Shown here in pieces: positions 10,323-18,835 of a DNA stretch of 64,000 bases (the stretch's first letter is position 1; every line of letters begins with the position of its first letter). The position numbers were made by a program, and so were the translations under genes. The notes under the pieces are model-generated. The model was not told where the DNA came from. It saw nothing but the letters and a program-made list of their open reading frames with translations, and ran no database searches. The DNA comes from Methylocystis sp. IM3 (GTDB taxonomy: Bacteria > Pseudomonadota > Alphaproteobacteria > Rhizobiales > Beijerinckiaceae). The DNA lies in NCBI RefSeq assembly GCF_038070105.1, contig NZ_JBBPBZ010000002.1, forward strand, positions 1,686,001-1,750,000, in the 5' to 3' direction.

Positions 10323-10373
10323 CCCCTCTCCCGAGCCCGCTCCCCGTGCACGGGGAGAGGACAGGGCGAGGGG
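10323..10373. repeat. Palindromic intergenic element between serB and degP
   Basis: A perfect 18-base palindrome, CTCCCCGTGCACGGGGAG (10340-10357), sits within a longer imperfect inverted repeat (CCCCTCTCCCGAGC ... GGGCGAGGGG). This resembles the dispersed extragenic palindromes common in Rhizobiales. Since it sits between convergent genes it could also terminate both transcripts. Confidence 0.5.
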
Positions 10374-10382
10374 CTCGAAGTC

Positions 10383-11876
10383 TTATTCGACGGGCAGGGC
10401 GACGAAATGCGCGTCGCCCTGGCCATTGGCCACGATCAGCAGCGCCGTCTTTTTGCCCGAGTCCTTGAGCGCCTTGATCTTCTTGACCGCGTCGGCGGGA
10501 TCGCTGACCGGCTCCTGGTTCACCTCGAGCAGAACCTCGCCCGGCTGCAGCCGCTTCTCGGCCGCGCTGGAGGAGGGGTCGACCGAGGTGATCAGCACGC
10601 CGCTCTTGACCGCATCCTTGATCTGATAGCGCGCGCGGAGCTCGTCGGTGAGGCGCGAGAGCTCGAGACCCAGCGCGCTCTGCGACGACGGGCCAGTCTG
10701 CTCGGATTTCTCCTTGCCGTCTTCTCGCGAGGCGACCTTCTCGCCATCCTCCAGGCGGCCGAGCTTGACCTTCTTCGTCTCTTCCTTGCCGCTGCGGACG
10801 ATCACGAGCTCGACATCCTTGCCGACCGGCGTCGCCGCCACGAGCTTCGGAAGGTCGCGCGATTCCTTGATCGGCTTGCCGTCGAATTTGACGATGACGT
10901 CGCCGGCCTTGATTCCCGCGGGCTTCGACGGTCCCTTGTCGTCGACGCCGGCGACAAGCGCGCCGCGCACCGGGCCAAGGTTGAGGGTCTCTGCGATCGC
11001 GTCGTCCACATTCTGGATCCGCACGCCGAGCCAGCCGCGCCGCGTTTCGCCATATTGCTGGAGCTGCTCGATGACGGGCAGGACAGTGTTGGCGGGCGTG
11101 GCGAAGCCGATGCCCACCGAGCCGCCGGAGGGCGAGAGAATCGCCGTGTTGATGCCGATCACCTCGCCGTCCATGTTGAACAGCGGGCCGCCGGAGTTGC
11201 CCTTGTTGATGGATGCGTCGGTCTGGATGTAATTGTCGTAGGGACCGCTGTCGATGTTGCGGTTGCGCGCCGAAACGATGCCCGCCGTCACGGAGCCGCC
11301 CAGCCCGAACGGGTTGCCGACCGCGAGCACCCAATCGCCCACGCGGGCCTTGTCGCTGTCGCCGAATTTCACCGCCTTGAGCGGCTTCTCGGGCTTCACC
11401 CTGAGAACCGCCACGTCGACCTTCTGATCCTTGCCGAGAATCTCCGCCTTCAGCTTTTGGCCGTCGTTGAAGATCACGGTCACCTCATTGGCGTCGGAGA
11501 TGACGTGATTATTGGTGATGACGATGCCGGAGGCATCGATCACGAAGCCTGAGCCGAGCGAGGAGGACTTACGCTGGCGCGGGAGATCCGGCGCGCCCTG
11601 TCCCTGCCGGCGGCGGAAGAATTCTTCGAAGAGATCGTCGAAGGGCGCGCCGGGGCCACCCATGCCCGGCGGCATGCCGGGCATGTCGCCGCCCTTGCGC
11701 TTCGTCTCGACCGTCTGTGTCGCGGAGATGTTCACCACGGCGTCAGAGACCTGGTTTGAGAGATCGGCGAGAGAATCGGGACCCTTGGCCCAAGCCGGCG
11801 CCCATGCCGGCGCGGCAAGCCAGAGGGAAGTCGCCGTCGCGAGCGCCGTGGCGGCGCGACGAAATGCGGATGTCAT
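10383..11876 (-). CDS. degP: Periplasmic Do-type serine protease DegP/HtrA
   Basis: A 497-residue envelope quality-control protease and chaperone. ATG at 11876 gives a signal peptide ending near APAWA. The catalytic triad is His124 (TNNHVISDAN), Asp154 (VDVAVLRV) and Ser228 (KGNSGGPLF). Two PDZ domains follow: the first around YGETRRGWLGVRIQ and AGIKAGDVIVKFDGKPI, the second near YQIKDAVKSGVLIT and LQPGEVLLEVNQEPV. An N-terminal loop rich in Gly, Met and Pro (GGDMPGMPPGMGGPG) precedes the protease domain. The gene is downstream of hflK and hflC on the same strand, a widespread alphaproteobacterial unit for envelope protein quality control. The open frame extends upstream to 11969 without signal-peptide character. 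Confidence 0.94.
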   Translation of the reverse strand: MTSAFRRAATALATATSLWLAAPAWAPAWAKGPDSLADLSNQVSDAVVNISATQTVETKRKGGDMPGMPPGMGGPGAPFDDLFEEFFRRRQGQGAPDLPRQRKSSSLGSGFVIDASGIVITNNHVISDANEVTVIFNDGQKLKAEILGKDQKVDVAVLRVKPEKPLKAVKFGDSDKARVGDWVLAVGNPFGLGGSVTAGIVSARNRNIDSGPYDNYIQTDASINKGNSGGPLFNMDGEVIGINTAILSPSGGSVGIGFATPANTVLPVIEQLQQYGETRRGWLGVRIQNVDDAIAETLNLGPVRGALVAGVDDKGPSKPAGIKAGDVIVKFDGKPIKESRDLPKLVAATPVGKDVELVIVRSGKEETKKVKLGRLEDGEKVASREDGKEKSEQTGPSSQSALGLELSRLTDELRARYQIKDAVKSGVLITSVDPSSSAAEKRLQPGEVLLEVNQEPVSDPADAVKKIKALKDSGKKTALLIVANGQGDAHFVALPVE

Positions 11877-12019
11877 GCGTACTGTCTCCTGAAGGGACTC
11901 TGGACCTTTAGCGCGCTTTCCGGTTTCAGGGAAGCGGACAACCGGCAGGAACTCATGCCAATTCAACAATATGGAGCAGATTCCGACTGAAACTCCCGTC
12001 TGCGGCCATTCCGCGCCGT

Positions 12020-12943
12020 CTATCGCTTTCGCGCCGGCTCAGGCGGCGGCGTCGTTTGCGATTCGGGCGCCCCTTCCGGCGCCGAGAAGAAACGGAAGAA
12101 TTCAGAACGCGGGCTGACGAGGAATCGCGTCTCTCCAGGCTTGAAGGCCGCCTCATAGGCCTGCATTGATCGGTAGAAGGCGAAGAAGTCCGGATCCTTG
12201 CCGAAAGCTTCGGCGAAAATGCGGTTACGCTCCGCATCGCCTTCACCCTTGATCTGATCCGCCTTCTGCTGCGCTTCGGCCTTGAGGACGACCACGTCGC
12301 GATCCGCCCTGGCGGTGATCTTCTGCGCTTGTTCGGAGCCCTGCGCCCGATACTCGGACGCCTCGCGCTGACGCTCGGTCTGCATCCGGCCGTAGACTTT
12401 TTCCGAAATCTGCTGAGGCAGGTCGACGCGCCGGATGCGGGCGTCCACGACCTGCACCCCGAAGCGCCGCGCTTCCGCGTCGGCCTGCTCCTTGATGCGG
12501 GCCATGAGCGCCGCGCGCTCGTCGCGGACGATCTGTTGCTGATTGGCCTCTGAAAGCACCCGGCGCACGGCCGAATTCAGCACCGATCCGAGCTGGTTGT
12601 TGGCGCCCAGCACGCTGTTGACTGACTGGTAGAACTTCAGCGCGTCGACGATCCGGTAACGGATGAAGCTGTCGACTTCGAGCCGTTGATTGTCCGCCGC
12701 CAGCACTTCGAGATTCGGGCTCTCGACATCGAGGATGCGATTGTCGAAGCTCACCACATTCTCGATGAGCGGAATCTTGAAATGCAGCCCCGGCTCGGTG
12801 ATCAGGCCGCGGCCGGCGACCGGCTCGCCGAATCGCAGCACCAGCGCCTGCTCGGTCTGCTCGACCGTGAAGAGCGCGCCGCCGGCGAGGGCGAGGGCGA
12901 TGAGCCCCAGCAGCGCGAAGACGAAGAGAAGGCCGTTTTTCAC
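12020..12943 (-). CDS. hflC: HflC, SPFH-domain partner of HflK
   Basis: Together with HflK this forms a large periplasmic-facing membrane cage around FtsH and modulates its proteolysis. The N-terminal membrane anchor (LLFVFALLGLIALALAGGALF) is followed by the SPFH/Band 7 domain (TEQALVLRFGEPV, GLHFKIPLIENVVSFDNRILD) and the long alanine/glutamate-rich helical region (EASEYRAQGSEQAQKITARAD). The start codon overlaps the end of hflK by four bases, so the two are translationally coupled. The C-terminal tail is Pro-rich. FtsH, its expected partner, is encoded about 9 kb away at 22765. Confidence 0.95.
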   Translation of the reverse strand: MKNGLLFVFALLGLIALALAGGALFTVEQTEQALVLRFGEPVAGRGLITEPGLHFKIPLIENVVSFDNRILDVESPNLEVLAADNQRLEVDSFIRYRIVDALKFYQSVNSVLGANNQLGSVLNSAVRRVLSEANQQQIVRDERAALMARIKEQADAEARRFGVQVVDARIRRVDLPQQISEKVYGRMQTERQREASEYRAQGSEQAQKITARADRDVVVLKAEAQQKADQIKGEGDAERNRIFAEAFGKDPDFFAFYRSMQAYEAAFKPGETRFLVSPRSEFFRFFSAPEGAPESQTTPPPEPARKR

Positions 12944-14079
12944 TTCTGGCCTCCATGGAAAGGCGCGAAAGAGGGCAGGGGCACGAAGGGCGCGACGCTG
13001 GCGCCGCCCTTGGCGGGGTCGTCGAGAATCACCTTCTCGGCGCCGCCGAGCACCCGCTCCATGGTTTCGATGTAGAGGCGCTGCCGGGTGAGGGCCGGGG
13101 CGTTCTTGTATTGCTCGTAAATCTTCTCGAATCGGGCCGCCTGGCCGCGCGCCTCGGCGACCATCTGCTCGCGATAGGCCTCGGCCTCCTGGAGGATGCG
13201 CGCCGCGGCGCCGCGCGCTTCGGGCACCACGCGATTCGCATAGGCCTCGGCCTCGTTGCCGAGACGCTGCAAATCCTGCTGCGCGGCCGTCACGTCGCGA
13301 AAGGCCGCGATGACCTGCTGCGGCGGATCGACGGAGAGCAGCAGCACCTGAAGCACCAGCACGCCGCTATGGTAATCGTCGAGAACCCTCTGCATCAGCG
13401 CCTGACAGGCGGGCTCGATGAGCTTTCGGTCGGCGGTCAGAATTTTCTGGATTTGCGCCTGGCCGACGATCTCGCGCATCGCGCTCTCCGCCACGGCTTT
13501 CACCGTCGTGTGCGGATTGGCGACATTGAAGGCGTAATCCTCGGGTTTGGACGGATCAATCTGCCAGACAACCCGGAACTTGATGTCAGCGATATTCTCA
13601 TCGCCCGTGAGCATGAGGCTCTCCTCGGGCGCCTCCGGCCCCAGGCGCGGACTCTGCGGGCCGCGCCGGCGTCCCTCGACGGGGGCCGCTTCTTCACGGA
13701 AGCCGACGTCCGTGACGTTCCGATCCGTGACGGCGAGTTTGACGACGGAGCCGACGGGGGCCGGGAGATTGTAATTGAGACCCGCCTGGGTCTTCCCGCG
13801 ATACTTGCCGAAAATCAGATTGAGGCCGATTTCGTTGGGCCCCACCGTGTAGAAGCCCGAGATCAGCCAGGCGAGAAGCGTCAGGAGGACGAGAATGGCG
13901 ACCCCGCTGCCGCCGAAGCCGGAGGGCAGCAATTGTTTGAGCCCCTCCTGACTGCGGCGCAGGATTTCCTCGAGGTCCGGCGGCTGGCCGCCACCCGAGC
14001 CTTGCCCCCAGGGACCGCCCGGCTGCCCCCATGGATCGTTGTTGTGATTGCGGGGTCCGCCTTGATCGCTCCAGGGCAT
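12940..14079 (-). CDS. hflK: HflK, SPFH-domain partner of HflC
   Basis: The 379-residue first gene of the hflK-hflC-degP unit. The N-terminus is Gly/Pro/Gln-rich (WGQPGGPWGQGSGGGQPPD), as typical for HflK, followed by one membrane span (GVAILVLLTLLAWLISGFY) and the Band 7 domain (VGPNEIGLNLIFGKYRGKTQ, GLNYNLPAPVGSVV). The helical arm includes LGNEAEAYANRVVPEARG and REQMVAEARGQAARFEKIYE. A short insertion with a basic patch (EGRRRGPQSPRLG) lies in the SPFH domain. It is convergent with nothing and divergent from the DUF202 gene at 14206, leaving a promoter-sized gap. Confidence 0.95.
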   Translation of the reverse strand: MPWSDQGGPRNHNNDPWGQPGGPWGQGSGGGQPPDLEEILRRSQEGLKQLLPSGFGGSGVAILVLLTLLAWLISGFYTVGPNEIGLNLIFGKYRGKTQAGLNYNLPAPVGSVVKLAVTDRNVTDVGFREEAAPVEGRRRGPQSPRLGPEAPEESLMLTGDENIADIKFRVVWQIDPSKPEDYAFNVANPHTTVKAVAESAMREIVGQAQIQKILTADRKLIEPACQALMQRVLDDYHSGVLVLQVLLLSVDPPQQVIAAFRDVTAAQQDLQRLGNEAEAYANRVVPEARGAAARILQEAEAYREQMVAEARGQAARFEKIYEQYKNAPALTRQRLYIETMERVLGGAEKVILDDPAKGGASVAPFVPLPSFAPFHGGQK

Positions 14080-14205
14080 TTCACCTCGAGAGAATTGGAG
14101 TGTGGCCTCGGGCGCGGCTTCGCCACGCCCCCGATGTTATAGGCATTCGTCGCTGTGGCGGCAATGATGGGCGACCTACATGCAGGAAGACAGGAGGATT
14201 GCCCG

Positions 14206-14586
14206 ATGATCCGCGACTATACGAACATCGCCGCGAATGAGCGGACTTTTCTGGCCTGGATACGGACGGGAGTCGCCGTCATCGCGCTCGGGTTCGTCAT
14301 CGAGCGATTCAATCTGTTTCTGCTCGCTATGGCGGGGGAGGCCGGCGAATCGGCGGCGATGCGATTTCACCACCTGGCCAGTCCATCCGGCCGCTATGGC
14401 GGCATAACGCTCGTCGGGGCCGGCGTTGCCCTGATCATCGTCGCGACGTTGAGGTTTTTGCAGACGGCGCGCCTGATCGAAGATGGCGAGGCGCATACGC
14501 CAGCGGCGACCCGCGTCACTCTCGTCACCCTTTCCGCCCTTGTGCTCGGCGTCGCGGTTTTCTGCGCCTATCTGGCGGTCGGGTGA
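14206..14586 (+). CDS. DUF202-family membrane protein (YidH-like)
   Basis: A 126-residue inner-membrane protein of the DUF202 family, function not established. The family signature NERTFLAWIRTGVAVIALGF opens the protein, followed by three predicted spans: the signature helix, the YGGITLVGAGVALIIVATLRFL segment, and a C-terminal one (LVTLSALVLGVAVFCAYLAVG). The start at 14206 is supported by AGGAGG about eight bases upstream. The frame is open a little further upstream without reason to use it. The stop is immediately followed by the end of a tiny convergent gene. Confidence 0.85.
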   Translation: MIRDYTNIAANERTFLAWIRTGVAVIALGFVIERFNLFLLAMAGEAGESAAMRFHHLASPSGRYGGITLVGAGVALIIVATLRFLQTARLIEDGEAHTPAATRVTLVTLSALVLGVAVFCAYLAVG

Positions 14587-14679
14587 TCAGCCGAACCAGA
14601 CGAAGGCGAAGGAAACCAGCAGCGCCAGAGCGAAGCCGATCACCGCATTCAGTAGAAAGCCGTTCCCGAATTCATTCAT
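14587..14679 (-). CDS. Tiny single-span membrane protein (30 residues)
   Basis: A 30-codon frame beginning MNEFGNGFLLNAVIGF and ending FAFVWFG: a short polar start, one uninterrupted hydrophobic helix, and no charged residue after position 3. A GAGG sequence lies about nine bases upstream of the ATG. Its stop codon directly abuts the stop of the convergent DUF202 gene. The composition is what a real small membrane protein would have, but a frame this short can arise by chance, and I recognise no family. Confidence 0.45.
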   Translation of the reverse strand: MNEFGNGFLLNAVIGFALALLVSFAFVWFG

Positions 14680-14712
14680 CGCCAGACCTCATCCTCGCGA
14701 CCGCAAGGGAGC

Positions 14713-14802
14713 TGGCGGAGACGGTGGGATTCGAACCCACGATAGGGTTTCCCCTATAACGATTTAGCAAACCGTCGCCTTCAGCCTCTCGGCCACGTCT
14801 CC
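14713..14802 (-). tRNA. tRNA-Ser (anticodon GCU)
   Basis: The minus strand folds as a class II tRNA: acceptor GGAGACG paired with CGTCTCC, discriminator G and an encoded CCA. The D-arm is GGCCGAGAGGCTGAAGG, the anticodon loop TTGCTAA carries GCT, there is a long variable arm (TATAGGGGAAACCCTA), and the T-arm contains GGTTCGAATCC. It decodes AGC/AGU serine codons. The long variable arm and U/G pattern exclude other isoacceptors. Confidence 0.97.
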
Positions 14803-15215
14803 TTCCGCGCGACGCGCGGCAAGCGACATATGCCAAAGCCTCTCTCTCTTGGCAAGCAGCGGCCGTGAATTGTCCCCGCAGCCAGAAATCCCAAACCCAT
14901 TGGCGGCTCAGAAGGCAGAGTCCTGCCAAACGCAATGAAACGGAAATGGCAAAGCTAAAGATTAGTTCCAAATCATTACTTGAGCTTGGCAATAAGCCTG
15001 CCGTTAATTCGTGACTTTTACGCAACAGCACAGGCTCAAACTGCGGTTAAGCTTCAGTCTGTTGGACGGATTTCGTTGACTGTGCAGGGGGGCTGCTGAT
15101 GGATAGGGCCATGGCTGAGCGGGGAACTGAATCGTTTCTCCGGCTAGGCCAGGCGAAAAGGTTGGAAGCGTGCGCTTGGGCGCGGTTCCGACAAAATTTG
15201 TTCAAAGAGGCTGGA
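14803..15215. other. Long leader region upstream of the first porin gene
   Basis: About 410 bases, clearly more AT-rich than the flanking genes (for example AAGATTAGTTCCAAATCATTACTTGAG around 14960). The frame of the porin gene stays open back to 15099 but shows no coding character there. A TTGACT at about 15075 could be a -35 element, but no good -10 follows at the right distance. Expected to carry promoter and 5' UTR for the porin genes. Confidence 0.4.
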
Positions 15216-16184
15216 ATGAAAAAAATCGCTCTTTCCGTCGCCGCGCTCGCGCTGACCGCTGGTTCTGCGCTCGCCGCCGATCTCCCCTCCCGCAAGGGTC
15301 CGCCGGTCCTTCCCCCGCCGCCCCCGCCGCCGCCCATGTGGACCGGCTTCTACGTCGGCCTGAACGCCGGCGGCACCTGGGCCAACAGCAACCAGCAGGT
15401 CGTCGCGGTCGGCCCGGTCGGCGTGGCTCCGAACTGGTCGCCCGGCTGGATCACCGGCGAGCAGGCCAACTACATCGGCGCCTTCAGCCTGGCCGCCTCT
15501 GCGGGCGGCGTGAACTCGGGCAACAACGCCGGCTTCATCGGCGGCGGCCAGATCGGCTACAACTGGCAGTTCTACAACAACTTCGTTGTGGGCCTCGAGG
15601 CTGACATCCAGGGCATCGCCTCCAGCAATTCGTCGCGCACCTTCGCGACCGGCTCGGCCGTTCCCGGCATCGCCGGCAGCGCGCTCGGCGACTCCTTCGC
15701 CGGCATCCACAGCGTGCGCGGCAGCCTCGACTATCTCGGCACGGTGCGCGGCCGCCTCGGCTGGCTGTTCACCCCCACCCTGCTGGTCTATGGCACGGGC
15801 GGTCTGGCCTATGGCGGCGTGACGCTGAACTATGCGTCGGCTGTCGTCCCGTCGGGCATCTGGGGCAATACGCTCGCTCCGAGCTTCGGCGGCGTCAACT
15901 TCTCGAACACGCAGGTCGGCTGGACGGCCGGCGGCGGCCTCGAGTGGATGTTCATGCCGAACTGGTCGGCCAAGGTCGAGTATCTCTATTACGATCTCGG
16001 CACGGTCACGCAGAACTTCGCCCTGGCGTCGTTCGACCCGAACTTCCCGGGCGCCTTCGGCGGCAACGGCGGCGCCCTGTTCGGCGGCCAGGTGCGTGCG
16101 CGCCTCAACGGCAACATCGTTCGCGCTGGCGTGAACTATCACTTCAACTGGGGCGCTCCCGCTCCGGTCGTCGCGAAATACTGA
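15216..16184 (+). CDS. Outer-membrane beta-barrel protein, tandem copy 1 (Omp25/31-like)
   Basis: A 322-residue outer-membrane protein of the family common in Rhizobiales (Omp25/Omp31-like). The start at 15216 follows AAAGAGG and gives a strong signal peptide (MKKIALSVAALALTAGSALA). Mature protein starts ADLPSRKGPP, then a run of eight prolines before MWTGFYVGLNAGG, the first barrel strand. Later strands include GGGQIGYNWQFYNN, LDYLGTVRGRLGWLF, YGTGGLAYGGVTLN, QVGWTAGGGLEWMF and KVEYLYYDLGTVTQNF. The C-terminus (GVNYHFNWGAPAPVVAKY) ends in an aromatic residue, as needed for outer-membrane insertion. It is the first of three highly similar tandem genes and has its own intrinsic terminator. The precise cargo or role is unknown. 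Confidence 0.9.
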   Translation: MKKIALSVAALALTAGSALAADLPSRKGPPVLPPPPPPPPMWTGFYVGLNAGGTWANSNQQVVAVGPVGVAPNWSPGWITGEQANYIGAFSLAASAGGVNSGNNAGFIGGGQIGYNWQFYNNFVVGLEADIQGIASSNSSRTFATGSAVPGIAGSALGDSFAGIHSVRGSLDYLGTVRGRLGWLFTPTLLVYGTGGLAYGGVTLNYASAVVPSGIWGNTLAPSFGGVNFSNTQVGWTAGGGLEWMFMPNWSAKVEYLYYDLGTVTQNFALASFDPNFPGAFGGNGGALFGGQVRARLNGNIVRAGVNYHFNWGAPAPVVAKY

Positions 16185-16213
16185 TCGAACTCTTTCGAGT
16201 TCTTGGGTCCCAG

Positions 16214-16244
16214 GAGCCCGGCCGCAAGGCCGGGCTCTTTTTTT
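16214..16244 (+). terminator. Intrinsic terminator after porin copy 1
   Basis: A perfect 10-base-pair stem, GAGCCCGGCC-GCAA-GGCCGGGCTC, followed by a run of seven T. The loop sequence GCAA is a stable tetraloop. Confidence 0.92.
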
Positions 16245-16436
16245 GTGTCCTTTGCGCCACAGTGGCGCGAAAAGCAAAGCCTCAGGTCGGTGAATGACGA
16301 CATAGCGTTTGACGCGAATGGTCAAGCTAAAGCAAAAAGAGGGCGTGGCGAACGGGGCGAGTTTTCGCGCCTGAGCCGAGGCTACTTCAGAGCGCGCGCC
16401 ATTGGTTGTGTCGTTCAGCCGACGAAGAGGTATGAA

Positions 16437-17393
16437 ATGAAAAAGATTGCACTTTCCTTCGCCGCTTTGGCCGTGACGGCGGGCTCCGCCCTCGCCGCCG
16501 ATCTTCCCTCCCGCAAGGGCCCGGCGGTCCTTCCGCCGCCGCCCCCGCCGCCGCCCATGTGGACCGGCTTCTACGTCGGCCTGAACGCCGGCGGCACCTG
16601 GGCCAACAGCAACCAGCAGACCATGGCGGTCGGCCCCATCGGCGCGGACCCGACTTGGGCTACGCTGGCGCCGGCCATCCAGCCCCAGTATCTGGCTGCG
16701 TTCTCCGCCGCCGCGTCGGCGACGGGCGTGAACTCCGGCAGCAACGGCGGCTTCATCGGCGGCGGCCAGATCGGCTACAACTGGCAGTTCTACAACAACT
16801 TCGTCGTTGGCCTCGAGGCTGACATCCAGGGCATCGCCGGCAACAGCGGCAGCCGTACTGTGGCGAATGGCGTTACGGTCGGGGCGCTCGGTGGCTTGCG
16901 CGCCGCCGACGGCTACGCTTCGCTCACCACCGCGCGCGGCAGCCTGGATTATCTCGGCACCGTCCGGGGCCGTTTGGGCTGGCTGTTCACGCCGACCCTG
17001 CTGGTCTATGGCACGGGCGGTCTCGCCTATGGCGGCGTGACCCTGAACGCGGCGACGGTCGTGACGACGACGGGCGTCAGCCCGTGGGCGCTCGCCCAGC
17101 CCGCCTCGTTCGGCTCGGTGAACTTCTCGAACACGCAGGTCGGCTGGACGGCCGGCGGTGGCCTCGAATGGATGTTCATGCCGAACTGGTCGGCCAAGGT
17201 CGAGTATCTGTATTACGATCTCGGCACGGTGACGCAGAACTTCGCCCTGGTGGCTTCTGACCCGGTTGCGCCGACCGGCAACGCCCTGTTCGGCGGCCAG
17301 GTGCGCGGCCGCCTGAACGGCAACATCGTTCGGGCTGGCTTGAACTATCATTTCAACTGGGGCGCGCCGGCTCCGGTCGTCGCCAAATACTGA
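16437..17393 (+). CDS. Outer-membrane beta-barrel protein, tandem copy 2 (Omp25/31-like)
   Basis: The second member of the tandem set, 318 residues, sharing signal peptide, octaproline run and most barrel strands with copy 1. Differences concentrate in the segments predicted to form surface loops: after GGTWANSNQQ, in the ANGVTVGALGGLRAADGYAS region, around NAATVVTTTGVSPWALAQP, and before NALFGGQVRGRLNG. The start is supported by GAAGAGG seven bases upstream. The leader just upstream (from about 16384) is nearly the same as that of copy 3, so the duplicated unit included regulatory sequence. Likely an outer-membrane structural or pore protein. Confidence 0.9.
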   Translation: MKKIALSFAALAVTAGSALAADLPSRKGPAVLPPPPPPPPMWTGFYVGLNAGGTWANSNQQTMAVGPIGADPTWATLAPAIQPQYLAAFSAAASATGVNSGSNGGFIGGGQIGYNWQFYNNFVVGLEADIQGIAGNSGSRTVANGVTVGALGGLRAADGYASLTTARGSLDYLGTVRGRLGWLFTPTLLVYGTGGLAYGGVTLNAATVVTTTGVSPWALAQPASFGSVNFSNTQVGWTAGGGLEWMFMPNWSAKVEYLYYDLGTVTQNFALVASDPVAPTGNALFGGQVRGRLNGNIVRAGLNYHFNWGAPAPVVAKY

Positions 17394-17418
17394 TCGACTT
17401 TTCGAGGTTTCGACTCTG

Positions 17419-17451
17419 GAGCCCGGCCGCAAGGCCGGGCTCTTCGCTTTT
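17419..17451 (+). terminator. Intrinsic terminator after porin copy 2
   Basis: The same 10-base-pair stem and GCAA loop as after copy 1 (GAGCCCGGCC-GCAA-GGCCGGGCTC), but with a weaker T tract (TTCGCTTTT). The matching stem shows that the terminator was duplicated with the gene. Confidence 0.85.
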
Positions 17452-17643
17452 GTGTCCTTCGTGCCACAGTTCTGGCGAAAGCGATGCAATTTGAATGGCA
17501 ACGGTCAAGATAGGCTTTGACTGCAACGGTCAAGCTCGATCAAAAAGGCGGGGAGGCACACGGAGCGGTTGTCGCGACTGGGCCAGACAACTTCAGAGCG
17601 CGACGCGGTTGTTGCGTCGTCGAGCCGACGAAGAGGTATGAAG

Positions 17644-18594
17644 ATGAAAAAGATTGCGCTTTCCCTTGCTGCTCTGGCCGTGACGGCGGGCTCCGCCCTC
17701 GCCGCCGATCTTCCCTCCCGCAAGGGCCCGGCGGTCCTCCCCCCGCCGCCCCCGCCGCCGCCCATGTGGACGGGGTTCTATGTCGGCCTCAACGCAGGTG
17801 GCGCCTGGGCCAACAGCAACGGTCAGTATCTCGGGATGGGGCCGGTCGGCGCCAGCGCGGGCTGGCCGCATGGCGGCGCCGCTCTGACCGATTCGTATCT
17901 AGCCGCTTTCTCGGCGGCGGGTTCGGCCGCCGGGACGAACAGTGGCGGGAACGGCGGCTTCATCGGCGGCGGCCAGATCGGTTACAACTGGCAGTTTTAC
18001 AACAACTTGGTCGTGGGTCTGGAGGCCGACATCGAGGGCATCGCCGGCAATAGCGGCAGCCGCGCCTTCATGACCGGCGCGTCGGTTGCTGACGGCAGCA
18101 ATTACGTGGGCGTTCACTCGGTGCGCGGCAGCCTCGACTATCTGGGCACCGTCCGCGGCCGTCTCGGTTGGCTCTTCATGCCTACCATGCTCGTTTACGG
18201 CACGGGCGGTCTCGCCTACGGCGGCGTGACGCTGAACTCGACGTCGATGATCTACAATGACTTCTTCGTCAACCAGCTGACGGCTGCGGGCGCGCCTGTT
18301 CTCCCGGTCTCTGTCGGTGGAGTCAACTTCTCGAATACGCAGGTCGGCTGGACGGCCGGCGGCGGTCTCGAATGGATGTTCATGCCGAACTGGTCGGCCA
18401 AGGTCGAGTATCTCTATTATGACCTGGGCACGGTCACGCAGAACTTCGCGATGGCGGCCACGAACAACAACACCGGACTCAACGCCATTTTCGGCGGGCA
18501 GACGCGCGCGCGCGTGAATGGCAATATCGTTCGCGCCGGCGTGAACTATCACTTCAACTGGGGCTCTCCGGCCCCGATCATCGCGAAATACTGA
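17644..18594 (+). CDS. Outer-membrane beta-barrel protein, tandem copy 3 (Omp25/31-like)
   Basis: The third tandem member, 316 residues. Signal peptide MKKIALSLAALAVTAGSALA, then the same ADLPSRKGPAVL-proline lead and MWTGFYVGLNAGG strand. Variable loops again differ: NGQYLGMGPVGASAGWPHGG, MTGASVADGSNYVGVHS, SMIYNDFFVNQLTAAGAPV and ATNNNTGLNAIF. The C-terminus is GVNYHFNWGSPAPIIAKY. An in-frame ATG two codons earlier (17638) is possible; I chose 17644 because it matches the start of the other copies, with GAAGAGG upstream. Followed by its own terminator and then by the luxR gene. Confidence 0.9.
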   Translation: MKKIALSLAALAVTAGSALAADLPSRKGPAVLPPPPPPPPMWTGFYVGLNAGGAWANSNGQYLGMGPVGASAGWPHGGAALTDSYLAAFSAAGSAAGTNSGGNGGFIGGGQIGYNWQFYNNLVVGLEADIEGIAGNSGSRAFMTGASVADGSNYVGVHSVRGSLDYLGTVRGRLGWLFMPTMLVYGTGGLAYGGVTLNSTSMIYNDFFVNQLTAAGAPVLPVSVGGVNFSNTQVGWTAGGGLEWMFMPNWSAKVEYLYYDLGTVTQNFAMAATNNNTGLNAIFGGQTRARVNGNIVRAGVNYHFNWGSPAPIIAKY

Positions 18595-18616
18595 TCGGAC
18601 TGTCGTCCTCAACAAG

Positions 18617-18643
18617 AAGCCTGGCCGCAGCGCCAGGCTTTTT
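18617..18643 (+). terminator. Intrinsic terminator after porin copy 3
   Basis: Stem AAGCCTGGC with GCCAGGCTT around a short loop (CGCAGC region), ending in a run of five T. It isolates the porin unit from luxR. Confidence 0.88.
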
Positions 18644-18835
18644 GCATGAGAGGCATGGCGGACGATCATGTCGGCGCGCCATCGGAAGGGGAGGGCGATG
18701 GGCGCATGGGGCGAGGGTTTTTACCTCTTCGGCCGCGCAGAAGCTTGCCAGCTGTTCATCACGTTCAACGATTCGCGGTCCGGTCGGTTGTATGCAAACG
18801 ACGAACTGAATAGCGTGAGCTTTAGCGTTGTGGAA

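Noticed and set aside
15144..17501. A 785-codon minus-strand frame across two porin genes
   Set aside because: It spans the tandem porins and is itself repetitive because they are; no independent coding sign.
18668..18835. Upstream in-frame extension of luxR
   Set aside because: Adds 56 residues with no LuxR similarity; the shorter start gives normal length. Not fully excluded.
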